Assembly: GCA_963770765.1 (NCBI GenBank)
Contig: CAVYQS010000012.1
Location: 372,001 to 436,000, forward strand
DNA: 64,000 nucleotides
Source of the DNA: CAVPCY01 sp963770765
Lineage (GTDB): Bacteria > Actinomycetota > Coriobacteriia > Anaerosomatales > PHET01
Direction of reading: 5' to 3'
The notes beneath the pieces are model-generated. The model saw only the letters and a list, made by a program, of their open reading frames with translations, did no database searches and was not told where the DNA came from. The translations under genes were made by a program, and so were the position numbers. Positions 9,769 to 17,878 of this stretch are shown here, in pieces; positions within the stretch are counted from its first letter, which is position 1, and each line of letters opens with the position of its first letter.

Positions 9769-10557
9769 GGTCCGACCTGCACGATGCGTCCAGAGGTGAA
9801 CGGATGGCAGCTCTTCACGCCCATTCGCTGCCACAGCGCTTCCGGCAGGCCTAGGTCCGCCAGGTACAAGGGTCGGACGTCGCGAAGCGCAGCCTTCGGC
9901 AACGCGAGCGTCAGGGTTGCGCTCGGTGTCACGGCGCCTGAGAACCCGTGCCCTGAGGGGAAATCCAACGAGATCACGGTACGCTCGGATGACCAGGCGG
10001 CTAGTTCGGCCGCTCGCCCTCGCAGTGGACCTTCCAAGCCGTAACCCACGAGTGCGTCCACAACGACTTGGCCAGTGGGTTCGTGGCGACGGTTCGATCC
10101 CCATCGCCGACAACGTGCGCAGGTGATGGCGAACCGAATCGCCCGGCGTGTCGGAAGCCAGGACGATCTCGACGTCGCGACCCCGGTTGGCAAGGTGCCG
10201 TGCGGCGCACAGCCCGCCTCCGCCATTGTTGCCCGCACCCGCAAGCACGGTGATCCTGCCGACAGGGGCCAGCAGCCGCACCATATCGGCAAGCGCCGAC
10301 CCGGCGTGCTCCATCATCTGAAGGAGCGAGATGCCGAAGTCGTCAATCGCCAACTTGTCGGCCTCGACCATCTGCTCCACGGTCAGCCACGCGAGTACCG
10401 CCGGGTCGACGGTCCCGGGAACCGAAGCCCGGGACAGGCGAGGTACCAGACGATGTGCGTACCACTCGGCCCACTCGGGGTCGACGCCGTCGGTCGCCGC
10501 GAAAGCCGCGTGGTGCTCCTCGGCCACCGCACGGAGCAGGTCCGCCAGATCATCCAT
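9765..10557 (-). pseudogene. YjeF-N / NAD(P)HX epimerase-like protein, frameshifted
   Basis: Starts at ATG 10557, 1 bp after the redoxin stop. An N-terminal helical module (LLRAVAEEHHAAF...WAEWYAHRLV) is fused to a YjeF-N (Rossmann-like) domain with GAGNNGGGGLCAARHL. The usual NNGGDG is NNGGGG here, so activity as an NAD(P)HX epimerase is doubtful. After about residue 155 the frame breaks; the domain continues in the next frame (TGQVVVDALVGYGLEGPLRG ... ISLDFPSG) to 9765. Removing one base, for example from the C-run at 10099-10102, restores about 264 codons, so a consensus error is likely. Confidence 0.75.
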
Positions 10558-10558
10558 G

Positions 10559-11155
10559 CTATTCGGACCTCTCCATGATCTCCCGCATGCTGCGGCCGTA
10601 GGGATAGAACAGGTCTCGTTCCCCCCTGTCCCATGCGGCACGCATCTCGGGAGTGTCGATCTGCCAGTCAGGTCTGATCCGCGAGCTGACCTCGCGTAGA
10701 TCCTGATGGAGCTCCCCGCGAGTCGGCCTGCCCCAGTACCAGTAGCCGTTGTAGATCTTGTAGATGGTGAGCCCCGGCCCCAATACGATCGTGTGCGGGA
10801 TCATCACGTCGTTGACCGGGTCCGTGTACTCCTTGATCTCGAGGTCTTTCTGGATGATTCGACCCGGGTCGTGCAAGAACGTCCAGTGAGCGCCAACGCC
10901 AAGTCGGAGTTCGTTCAGCTGCACGATGTTGTCGCACGTGATCGTCACGATTCTCGCGTAGCCGACATCGAGGCGGTCGTGGAACCAGACCAGCTCCTGG
11001 AGCTGCCGCCGGTCCTTCGGGCAGTAGTGCCCACGCAGCAGGGTGAGCACCAACGGATCGTCGCCCTGGAGATCTGACAGCTTGTGCGGCTTGTTCTTGT
11101 GATCTCGCAGCTCGTAGTCGGGGAACCGGGCGCCCGAGACCATGTCGTCTCGCAT
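10559..11155 (-). CDS. Redoxin (AhpC/TSA-like peroxiredoxin family) protein
   Basis: 198 aa from ATG 11155 (AAGGTGG 5 bases upstream; GTG at 11164 is the alternative). Thioredoxin fold: ARFPDYELRDHKNKPHKLSDL, then LRGHYCPKDRRQLQELVWF with a single Cys at the place of the peroxidatic cysteine of AhpC/TSA proteins; the usual PxxxT/SxxC context is changed to GHYCPKD. Probably a thiol-dependent reductase or peroxidase, reaction not certain. First gene of a four-gene transcript (redoxin, YjeF-N, rpiA, ABM), divergent from the FAD oxidoreductase. Confidence 0.82.
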   Translation of the reverse strand: MRDDMVSGARFPDYELRDHKNKPHKLSDLQGDDPLVLTLLRGHYCPKDRRQLQELVWFHDRLDVGYARIVTITCDNIVQLNELRLGVGAHWTFLHDPGRIIQKDLEIKEYTDPVNDVMIPHTIVLGPGLTIYKIYNGYWYWGRPTRGELHQDLREVSSRIRPDWQIDTPEMRAAWDRGERDLFYPYGRSMREIMERSE

Positions 11156-11249
11156 ATGATCCACCTTCGTCGTCGGGGTCTAAGGGTAGATACCCCTAGC
11201 AGGCATGATGCAAGAACTTCCCATCCCCCGGCTCCGAGAGGCACATGAC

Positions 11250-12587
11250 ATGCGCCAATACGACGTCCTCATCATCGGCAGCGGATCGGCAGGACAGACC
11301 GTCGCAGCCGAGTGCGCCAAGGCCGGCAAGACCGTGGCCGTCGTCGACAGACTCCCGTTCGGAGGGACCTGCGCTCTGCGAGGGTGCCAGCCGAAGAAGG
11401 TCCTGTTGGCTGCCGTGGAGGCCATCTCTCGTGTTGACGGACTCGCCGGCAGTGGGGTCAGCGGCTCAGCGACCGTAGACTGGCCCGCTCTGATGCAGCG
11501 CAAGCGGGACTACATCGACGCAACCCCTGAGAAGACGCTGTCGTGGATGAAGGCAATGGGCATCGACACTCTATCCGGCACCGCTCGCTTCACCTCGCCC
11601 GAGACCGTCGACGTGGATGGCTCATCGATCCATGCGACGTCCATTGTGGTCGCCTCGGGAGCACGCCCCATCGAGCTTGGCTTCGCAGGTCAGGAGCTGG
11701 TGAAGACAAGCACCGACTTCCTGTCGCTCGAGCGCATGCCAGCCGAGGTCGCCTTCATCGGAGGCGGCTACATCTCCTTCGAGTTCGCTCGGCTCGCTCA
11801 GCTTGCGGGAGCCAAAGTCACGATCGTGCACCGGTCGAGCCAGGTGCTCAAGGGATTCGACCCCAACCTGGCCGACATGCTTGCGGACCGGTACCGCTCA
11901 CTCGGGATAGGCATCGTGCTCGATTCACCGGTCGAGCGTGTGGAACGCACCGTAGGCGGACGAATCTCAGTCGTGAAGGCAGACGGAGCCATCGAAGTGG
12001 ATGAGGCGTTCCACGGAGCCGGCCGTATGCCGGATCTGGATGACCTTGACCTTGATGCCGGCGGTGTCGATCACACGCATCGCGGTGTCACCGTCGACGC
12101 CAGCCTTCGCAGCACCAGCAATCCAAGGGTGTGGTCTGCGGGAGATGCCGCTGCCATCGGAGCACCGCTCACCCCCGTGGCGGGCGCACAGGGAGAGGTC
12201 GTTGCCGCTGGCATACTCGGGAAGCAGGCCGTCTTCGATGACAGCTCAACGCCCAGCGTGGTGTTCAGCGATCCTCCCCTTGCTCGCGTGGGCATGGGTG
12301 CCGAGGAAGTGGCGGCCGACGAGCGGCTTGAGGTCCGTGCCTTCGACATGAGCGGTTGGTTCACGCAGACTCGAGTGGGCAACACGGCTTCAGGAGCACG
12401 GCTCGTGATCGATCGCGAATCCGGCACGGTCAAGGGCGCTCACCTTCTGGGCGTTGAGGTCGAGGAGATCATCAACGTCTTCGCACTCGCCATCCGCTTC
12501 GACATCACCGTTGAAGACCTCAAGGCGGTCACTTGGTCGTATCCGACGCTGGCCTACGACATCAACTACCTGACCGGCCGCTACTAG
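11250..12587 (+). CDS. FAD-dependent pyridine nucleotide-disulfide oxidoreductase (mercuric/glutathione reductase-like)
   Basis: 445 aa from ATG 11250 (GAGAGG 8 bases upstream; the frame extends to 11205). Seen: FAD-binding VLIIGSGSAGQTVA, redox-active disulfide GGTCALRGCQPKK (Cys-x4-Cys as in glutathione and mercuric reductases), NAD(P)-binding VAFIGGGYISFEFARLA, second FAD motif VWSAGDAAAIG, and a dimerisation domain. It lacks the C-terminal Cys pair of MerA and the HPT motif of glutathione reductase, so the disulfide substrate is unknown. Faces the redoxin operon, suggesting a thiol redox function. Confidence 0.88.
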   Translation: MRQYDVLIIGSGSAGQTVAAECAKAGKTVAVVDRLPFGGTCALRGCQPKKVLLAAVEAISRVDGLAGSGVSGSATVDWPALMQRKRDYIDATPEKTLSWMKAMGIDTLSGTARFTSPETVDVDGSSIHATSIVVASGARPIELGFAGQELVKTSTDFLSLERMPAEVAFIGGGYISFEFARLAQLAGAKVTIVHRSSQVLKGFDPNLADMLADRYRSLGIGIVLDSPVERVERTVGGRISVVKADGAIEVDEAFHGAGRMPDLDDLDLDAGGVDHTHRGVTVDASLRSTSNPRVWSAGDAAAIGAPLTPVAGAQGEVVAAGILGKQAVFDDSSTPSVVFSDPPLARVGMGAEEVAADERLEVRAFDMSGWFTQTRVGNTASGARLVIDRESGTVKGAHLLGVEVEEIINVFALAIRFDITVEDLKAVTWSYPTLAYDINYLTGRY

Positions 12588-12601
12588 GACGGAGACGATC
12601 G

Positions 12602-13133
12602 GTGATACACCTCTTCGCGTTCGATCTTGACGGCACGCTCGTTCAGACGGAGCGCCTCAAAGCCGAGTCCTACGCCAAAGCGATTGTCGAGCTGTGTCCC
12701 TTCTCCGTTAGTGAGGCCGAAGCGATAGATGGGTACCGCGATGTGGTCGGTAAGTCCAGACAGAGAGTGGCAGAGTACCTGGTCGACAAGTTCGAGCTCA
12801 CCGGCAAGGCCTCGGTCCAGATGGCCGACCTCGGGGTCGACACGCCATGGCAAGCGTTGATTCAGGTGCGACTGAAGTACTACGATCAGCTTGCGTGCAG
12901 TCCGGACGACCTGCGGGCCGCCGCGTGGCCGCACAACGTCGCACTCCTGAGGATGGCGCGGGACACGGGGTGCAGGACGGCGCTCGCGAGCATGTCGACG
13001 ACTAGACGAATCGATGAGGTGCTCGATGCGCTGCGCCTGAGCGATGCGTTCGACTTCATCGCCTCGGGCGATGACGTCAAACACGGCAAGCCTGATCCGG
13101 ACATCTACCAGCTGGTCACGGAGCACTTCGGGA

Positions 13134-13135
<2 letters not shown>
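12602..13135 (+). pseudogene. HAD-superfamily phosphatase, C-terminus cut by insert edge
   Basis: From GTG 12602 (GGAG upstream). Seen: motif I FAFDLDGTLVQTE with catalytic Asp pair, cap domain, motif II-like ALASMST, and motif III Lys in DDVKHGKPDPDIY. Then, after TEHFGT, the frame enters antisense tRNA-Lys and stops at 13171. Motif IV (acidic Mg-binding residues after the Lys), always about 20 residues further in beta-phosphoglucomutase-type HADs, is missing, so the product should be inactive. Marks the right edge of the insert. Confidence 0.8.
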
Positions 13136-13182
<47 letters not shown>

Positions 13183-13196
13183 AAACGCAAGGCGAT

Positions 13197-13224
13197 ATTC
13201 TACGCACTCGGCCGAGGATTGCAA
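13197..13224 (-). promoter_or_regulatory. Promoter of the split tRNA-Lys
   Basis: Minus strand: -35-like TTGCAA (13224-13219), 16-bp spacer, -10 TAGAAT (13202-13197), 14 bp before the tRNA-Lys 5' end. A well-formed sigma-70-type promoter, showing that the tRNA had its own start site after the hairpin that follows tRNA-His. Confidence 0.65.
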
Positions 13225-13257
13225 GCGCAACCGCAGACAACTCCCGCCGAGAGGATT

Positions 13258-13290
13258 CGAAGCCCCGGCTCTGAGGGAGGCGGGGCTTCG
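13258..13290 (-). terminator. Hairpin after tRNA-His
   Basis: Perfect 10-bp stem CGAAGCCCCG/CGGGGCTTCG with a 13-base loop, 12 bp after the tRNA-His 3' end. No U-run. It separates the tRNA-Pro-Gly-Arg-His transcript from tRNA-Lys. Confidence 0.6.
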
Positions 13291-13301
13291 ATGAAGTCAC
13301 A

Positions 13302-13379
13302 TGGGGTGGGTAACGGGGCTCGAACCCGCGACCTTCGGAGCCACAGTCCGACGCTCTAACCAACTGAGCTACACCCACC
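13302..13379 (-). tRNA. tRNA-His(GTG)
   Basis: Acceptor GTGGGTG/TACCCAC preceded by the extra G(-1) at 13379, discriminator C, encoded CCA at 13302-13304, anticodon stem TCGGA/TCCGA with loop CTGTGGC (anticodon GTG). The G(-1):C73 pair is the identity mark of tRNA-His. Confidence 0.97.
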
Positions 13380-13389
13380 ATGAGTGGCT

Positions 13390-13466
13390 TGGCACGCCCG
13401 GAGGGATTCGAACCCCCGACCTAGAGATTAGAAGTCTCCCGCTCTATCCAGCTGAGCTACGGGCGC
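13390..13466 (-). tRNA. tRNA-Arg(TCT)
   Basis: Acceptor GCGCCCG/CGGGCGT, anticodon loop CTTCTAA (anticodon TCT, reads AGA/AGG), T-loop GTTCGAATC, encoded CCA at 13390-13392. Complete cloverleaf. Confidence 0.96.
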
Positions 13467-13537
13467 ATGAGACGTCGCATCGTCAAGGCTTCGTGCCGCG
13501 AAGCGGTACGGTACCTTCCGGCGACGTGGATTGTCAA

Positions 13538-13613
13538 TGGAGCGGCCGACGGGACTCGAACCCGCAACAGTCAGCTTGGAAGGCTGATGCTCTACCAATT
13601 GAACTACGGCCGC
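13538..13613 (-). tRNA. tRNA-Gly(TCC)
   Basis: Acceptor GCGGCCG/CGGCCGC, anticodon stem TCAGC/GCTGA with anticodon TCC (reads GGA/GGG), T-loop GTTCGAGTC, discriminator T, encoded CCA at 13538-13540. Confidence 0.96.
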
Positions 13614-13616
13614 GGA

Positions 13617-13693
13617 TGGTCGGGCTGACAGGATTCGAACCTGCGACCCTCTGCTCCCAAAGCAGATGCGCTACCAAGCTGCGCTACAGCCCG
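13617..13693 (-). tRNA. tRNA-Pro(TGG)
   Basis: Acceptor CGGGCTG/CAGCCCG, anticodon stem TCTGC/GCAGA with anticodon TGG (reads CCA/CCN), T-loop GTTCGAATC, encoded CCA at 13617-13619. First tRNA of the cluster; a TATACT -10-like box lies 46 bp upstream at 13739-13744. Confidence 0.96.
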
Positions 13694-13763
13694 ATCCGGT
13701 TACGCCCCACCCACTCGCACGCGAGATGAGCAGGGAACAGTATAGCGTCGAATCGCGGGCGCG

Positions 13764-14381
13764 CTACTCCCCGGCGAGCATCGTTCTGAGATTCGCCAGC
13801 GCGGCGCCGCGGTGGCTGATCGCGTTCTTCTCGGCCAGGGTCAGCTCGGCCATCGTGCGACCGGCCGCGGCGTCCGGCTCGAACAGCGGGTCGTACCCGA
13901 ATCCGTGCTCGCCACGCGGCTCGAAGCCGATGCGGCCCTCGCACACGCCCGTTGCGACCAGTTCGATGCCGTCGGCGTCCTGCAGCACGATGGTGCAGCG
14001 GAAACGCGCGGTGCGCTCCGACGATCCGACCCCGGAGAGAGCCGTGAGAAGCCGTTCGTTGTTCTGCGCATCGGTCGCGCACGGGCCCGCGAATCGGCTC
14101 GAGTAGACGCCCGGCGCGCCATCGAGCGCGTCGACCTCCAGACCTGAGTCGTCGGCCAGTGCCGCCAGCCCGAAGCGCTCTCGCGCCGACACGGCCTTGA
14201 TCCGGGCGTTGTCCTCGAACGTCTCGCCGTCTTCATCGGGACTCGGCCACTCGGCATCCAGATCTCCGGCCGAGACGAACTCCAGACCCGGTACCGCGAG
14301 CGCCGAGCGGATCTCGGCGAGCTTGCCGTGGTTGTTGCTGGCCACCACGACCCGCACGGGAGCGCTGTCGTCAGAAGCCAT
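13764..14381 (-). CDS. rdgB: XTP/dITP diphosphatase (non-canonical purine NTP pyrophosphatase)
   Basis: Removes ITP, dITP and XTP from the nucleotide pool. 205 aa. Seen: N-terminal VVVASNNHGKLAEIR (the SNN-x-K substrate motif), TFEDNARIKA, LADDSGLEVDALDGAPGVYS, GFGYDPLFEP and the C-terminal SHRGAAL. Its first 11 bases overlap the end of rph, so translation is coupled; the murI-MBL-rph-rdgB order is a common actinobacterial and firmicute arrangement. Confidence 0.96.
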   Translation of the reverse strand: MASDDSAPVRVVVASNNHGKLAEIRSALAVPGLEFVSAGDLDAEWPSPDEDGETFEDNARIKAVSARERFGLAALADDSGLEVDALDGAPGVYSSRFAGPCATDAQNNERLLTALSGVGSSERTARFRCTIVLQDADGIELVATGVCEGRIGFEPRGEHGFGYDPLFEPDAAAGRTMAELTLAEKNAISHRGAALANLRTMLAGE

Positions 14382-15111
14382 ACGTCGACAACTCCCCGTC
14401 CACGATCTCCCGCTGAACCTCGATGAGACGGTCGATGCCCGCCGAGGCCATATCGAGCATCGTGTCGAGCCGAGCCCTGTCGAATGGGATCTTCTCGCCG
14501 GTGCCCTGGACCTCGATGAACCGTCCCCGGTCGTCCATGACCACGTTCATGTCCACCTCGGCCACCGAGTCCTCAGAGTAGTCGAGGTCGAGCAGGAGCT
14601 CGCCATCGACCAGGCCCACACTCGTGGCGGCGACCTGACCCAACAGCGGCAGCGACGACACCTTGCCCGCATCGCGCCACACCGACAGCGCGTCGTGGAC
14701 CGCTATCCACGCACCGGTGATCGCCGCGGTGCGGGTGCCACCGTCTGCCTGTATGACGTCGCAGTCCACGTTCACGGTGACTTCCCCGAGAGCACCCATG
14801 TCGACGACGGTACGCAGTGCCCTGCCGATGAGCCGCTGTATCTCGTGGGTGCGACCCTTGGGCCCCGACATCGTCTCCCGGCGAGACCGCGTGTGGGTGG
14901 AGGCGGGCAGCATCGAGTACTCGGCGGTGAGCCATCCCTGGCCGGAGCCCCGGCGCCACGAACTCACGCCTTCATCGACCGACGCAGCGCACAGCACTCG
15001 GGTGTCGCCCATCTCGATGATGCAGCTTCCCATGGCGTGCTTGAGGTAGTGGCGGGTGACTCGGATGGGGCGGTTCTCGGAAGCTGTTCGTCCTTCGCTG
15101 CGGGATCTCAT
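14371..15111 (-). CDS. rph: Ribonuclease PH
   Basis: Phosphorolytic exoribonuclease that trims tRNA 3' ends. 246 aa from ATG 15111. Seen: NRPIRVTRHYLKHAMGS start, GQGWLTAEYSMLPASTHTR, the ETMSGPKGRTHEIQRLIGRALR stretch (RNA and phosphate contacts), DCDVIQADGGTRTAAITGA, LDLDYSEDSVAEVDMNVVM. The open frame runs far upstream to 15366 but this is shadow sequence of the MBL gene. AAAGGA lies 12 bases from the ATG, slightly long. Confidence 0.96.
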   Translation of the reverse strand: MRSRSEGRTASENRPIRVTRHYLKHAMGSCIIEMGDTRVLCAASVDEGVSSWRRGSGQGWLTAEYSMLPASTHTRSRRETMSGPKGRTHEIQRLIGRALRTVVDMGALGEVTVNVDCDVIQADGGTRTAAITGAWIAVHDALSVWRDAGKVSSLPLLGQVAATSVGLVDGELLLDLDYSEDSVAEVDMNVVMDDRGRFIEVQGTGEKIPFDRARLDTMLDMASAGIDRLIEVQREIVDGELSTYGF

Positions 15112-15131
15112 ATCGGGTGGTGGTCCTTTCG

Positions 15132-15878
15132 TCAGATGTCGTAGGTGTCGAGCTCTTCGGCCACGCTCACGGAGCCGCCGAAGACGGTGGCGGCTTCCCG
15201 CTCCATGGCGCTGCGGTCGTTGGTGGGCCAGACGTGTGTCAGCACGAGCGACTTCGCCCCGGCATCCCGAGCGAGCTGTCCTGCTTGCGTAGGCGTGAGA
15301 TGCGGCGAGACTCCGGCGAAGCTCTCGGGCAGCGTCGCCTCGGCCAAGATGAGGTCGGCGCCGCATGCCGCGTTCAGCACGCGCTCGCCGGGCGCCGTAT
15401 CCGCAGTGTAGAACAGCTTCGAGGTCCCGTCGGTGGCGAGGAGCCCGTATGTCGGATCGGTGTGATCGACCTCGTAGGGCGTCACGGTCAGCGAGCCGAC
15501 CTGAACGCTCGCGCCCGGGCGCAGGATACGAAACTCGAACGCCTCTCGGAACTCCTCGGCACCTCGCCTGGAGAGGATGGCCTGCATTCGCGAGAACAAC
15601 GGCTCCGGCGCGAACAGGATCATGCGGTCTGCGGGCCCCTGCGGTGCGTAGCGCAGCATCGCCTGCAGCGAGTAGATGTCGGCGAAGTGGTCGGGGTGGT
15701 TGTGTGTCACGAACACCGCATCGATCGAGTACGGGTCGGCCACCTTGTAGAGATTCGCGATGACCCCGTTCCCGCAGTCGAACAGGACGCTCGAGTCACC
15801 ACTCTCCACGAGATGGCCCGAGCAGGCCTGCCCCTCACCGGCGTGGCTTGCAGCCGATCCGAGCACTGTCAGGCGCAT
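15132..15878 (-). CDS. MBL-fold metal-dependent hydrolase (RNase Z-like)
   Basis: 248 aa. Metallo-beta-lactamase fold: VLFDCGNGVIANL, metal motif THNHPDH at about 58-64, then EVDHTDPTYGLLATDG, YTADTAPG, LAEATLPE, HLTPTQAGQLARDAGAKSLVLTH. The layout is that of the RNase Z/arylsulfatase-like branch. It overlaps murI by 10 bp and precedes rph, so tRNA 3'-end processing or cyclic phosphodiester hydrolysis is possible; substrate not proven. Length is shorter than bacterial RNase Z (about 305). Confidence 0.85.
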   Translation of the reverse strand: MRLTVLGSAASHAGEGQACSGHLVESGDSSVLFDCGNGVIANLYKVADPYSIDAVFVTHNHPDHFADIYSLQAMLRYAPQGPADRMILFAPEPLFSRMQAILSRRGAEEFREAFEFRILRPGASVQVGSLTVTPYEVDHTDPTYGLLATDGTSKLFYTADTAPGERVLNAACGADLILAEATLPESFAGVSPHLTPTQAGQLARDAGAKSLVLTHVWPTNDRSAMEREAATVFGGSVSVAEELDTYDI

Positions 15879-16792
15879 GATGTCTCCCGATTCTGCGATG
15901 GGACTCCCACCGAGGCTCGTGGGTCGGTCGCTGAAGCCAGCCGCTCGAGCGATACGTACTCGACCGGTCCGGTGTCGCGTCCGAACACCCGGCTCCCGAG
16001 CCGTCTGAACTCGTCGGCGTCGCCTGTCGTGACGAAACGGTGCTCCGGTCGCGTGTCCGCAGGCGCGAGCCTGTCTTTGCGAGCGAGCAGCTCAGCCACC
16101 TCATGTGCCGTCTCCCGGGCCGAGCTGATGATCTCAACACGCGAGCCCATCACCTGGCTGATCGCAGCGGAGAGCATCGGGAAGTGGGTGCAGCCCAGCA
16201 CCAGGGTGTCGACGTCGTTGCGCCTGAGCGGGTCGAGATAGTCGCGCGCGAGCTCGTAGAAGGACGGCCTGATGAAGACCTCGGTCGATGCGGCCAGCAG
16301 GTCCTCTACCGCCCCGCTGTCACGGCGCAGCCCCTCCTCGACGATATCCACGAACCGGGGGGTGGCCGCCGAGAAGACGGTGACACCCGCGTCGAGCGCG
16401 CGCACCGCCTGGCTGTAGGCGCCGCTCTCTACCGTACCCGTGGTGCCGATCACGCCGACCCGCCGGTTGCGCGTGGCCATGACAGCCGCACGAGCCCCCG
16501 GCTCGACCACCCCGATCACCGGCACCGAGAAGTGCTGCTGCGCCAGCGCGAGCCCGGCGGCGGTCGCGGTGTTGCACGCGATGACGATCAGCTTGACCTC
16601 GCGGGCCTCGAGCCACGTGCCGATCTCGAGCACGAAGCGGCGGACTTCATCGAGGTCTCGGGGGCCATACGGGCACCGCGAAGTGTCGCCGAGATACACG
16701 AGCGACTCGGCCGGCAGGACGCGAGCTATCTCTCGCGCGACGGTGAGCCCGCCGAGACCCGAATCGAAGACTCCTATTGCTGAGGGTTCCAT
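15869..16792 (-). CDS. murI: Glutamate racemase
   Basis: Makes D-glutamate for peptidoglycan. 307 aa, about 40 longer than usual because of a C-terminal extension with no clear domain. The two catalytic cysteines are present: Cys73 in IACNTATA and Cys201 in LGCTHFP; substrate motifs GVFDSGLGGLTV and YLGDTSRCPYG are intact. A TATACT box ends only 6 bp before the ATG and there is no Shine-Dalgarno sequence, so a leaderless mRNA is possible. First gene of the murI-MBL-rph-rdgB set. Confidence 0.95.
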   Translation of the reverse strand: MEPSAIGVFDSGLGGLTVAREIARVLPAESLVYLGDTSRCPYGPRDLDEVRRFVLEIGTWLEAREVKLIVIACNTATAAGLALAQQHFSVPVIGVVEPGARAAVMATRNRRVGVIGTTGTVESGAYSQAVRALDAGVTVFSAATPRFVDIVEEGLRRDSGAVEDLLAASTEVFIRPSFYELARDYLDPLRRNDVDTLVLGCTHFPMLSAAISQVMGSRVEIISSARETAHEVAELLARKDRLAPADTRPEHRFVTTGDADEFRRLGSRVFGRDTGPVEYVSLERLASATDPRASVGVPSQNRETSCA

Positions 16793-16816
16793 AGCGGGAG
16801 TATACCGACACCCGCC

Positions 16817-17875
16817 CTAACGAGCGTGCGCCACGAGTTCCTCGATTCGCTCGGCGATCGACGCCAGTGGCACGATCTGCTGCGCGGCACCGATCTCGAT
16901 GGCGGCTCGAGGCATGCCGAACACCGTGCACGACGCCTCATCTTGCGCCAGAGTCGCCGCTCCTTCGTTACGCATGAGCTTGAGCCCCTCCGCGCCGTCG
17001 GCACCCATTCCGGTCATGATCACGCCGATGGCTCGTGAGCGGTGCGTGCGCGCAACCGACTCGAAGAGCGAGTCCGCACTGGGCACGTGGACCTGGCCCT
17101 TGCCCGGAGCCACGAGATGGAGTGTGGAACCCTCGACGACCATGTTCGCCCCTGTTGGCGCGAAGTAGGCCGTCGCCGGCCGCAGCACCGCGCCTTCGGC
17201 CCCGGCGACGATCTTGATCTTGCACCCCGCGTCGAGCCAACTCACGAGACCCGGAACGAAGCCATCGGCGATGTGTTGAGCGATCACGATCGGCACGGGG
17301 AAGTCGCCCGGAAGCCGGGCGAGCACGCCGAGCAGCGCCGACGGGCCGCCGGTCGAGGAGCCGATCGCGACGACGGTACGTGACGCGGTCTTCGGATCGA
17401 CAGACGGAAGCGGCGTGGCGGGGGGACGCTGACGGCCCCGGATGTGCGTGATCACGCGGACGTTGGAGAGTATCCGCACCTTGCGAATCACCTCGCGACC
17501 GATGCGGTCGAGGTCTGCCCAGTCACGCGGCTCCGGTTTCTTGATCACTTCGAGCGCACCGAGATCGAGGGCGTCGAACGCCTTGCCGATGCCCTCGCCA
17601 TGGACCGAAGACGAGACGACCAGGATCGGCGTGGGATTGTAGGCCATGATCTGCTCGATGGCACCGAGTCCATCGAGCTTGGGCATGTGGATGTCCATCG
17701 TGACCAAGTCCGGTCTCAGGCTTGCAGTGAGGGCCACCGCCTCGGTGCCGTTTCCTGCCACACCTACGACCTCGATTCCCTCGTCACTCTCGAGAATCTG
17801 GGTCAGCATCTCTCTCGCAACGAGTGAGTCGTCTGCGACCACGACCCTGATCGCACGGCGGCTGCGATTCATCAC
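16817..17875 (-). CDS. cheB: CheB: chemotaxis methylesterase with receiver domain
   Basis: 352 aa. Residues about 9-125 are a receiver (VVVADDSLVAREM, phospho-Asp in LVTMDIHMPKLDG, Lys in VIKKPE). Residues about 165-345 are the methylesterase: catalytic Ser in AIGSSTGGPSAL, His in IAQHIADGFVPG, Asp in MTGMGADGAEGL. It removes methyl groups from, or deamidates, receptor glutamines. Last gene of the chemosensory operon, 3 bp after cheA. Confidence 0.96.
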   Translation of the reverse strand: MMNRSRRAIRVVVADDSLVAREMLTQILESDEGIEVVGVAGNGTEAVALTASLRPDLVTMDIHMPKLDGLGAIEQIMAYNPTPILVVSSSVHGEGIGKAFDALDLGALEVIKKPEPRDWADLDRIGREVIRKVRILSNVRVITHIRGRQRPPATPLPSVDPKTASRTVVAIGSSTGGPSALLGVLARLPGDFPVPIVIAQHIADGFVPGLVSWLDAGCKIKIVAGAEGAVLRPATAYFAPTGANMVVEGSTLHLVAPGKGQVHVPSADSLFESVARTHRSRAIGVIMTGMGADGAEGLKLMRNEGAATLAQDEASCTVFGMPRAAIEIGAAQQIVPLASIAERIEELVAHAR

Positions 17876-17878
17876 GAC

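Larger units (their letters stand above)
7100..13133. mobile_element. About 6.03-kb insert splitting tRNA-Lys(CTT)
   Basis: Left of it lies the 3' part of tRNA-Lys, right of it the 5' part, both on the minus strand and in the order expected if a complete tRNA gene was opened between variable loop and T stem. Only CG is shared by both junctions. Each edge cuts a gene (SDR at left, HAD phosphatase at right). No integrase, transposase, terminal inverted repeat or long direct repeat is visible, so this is not a recognisable transposon or typical integrase island; illegitimate recombination of a foreign fragment is the simplest reading, misassembly the alternative. Confidence 0.72.
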
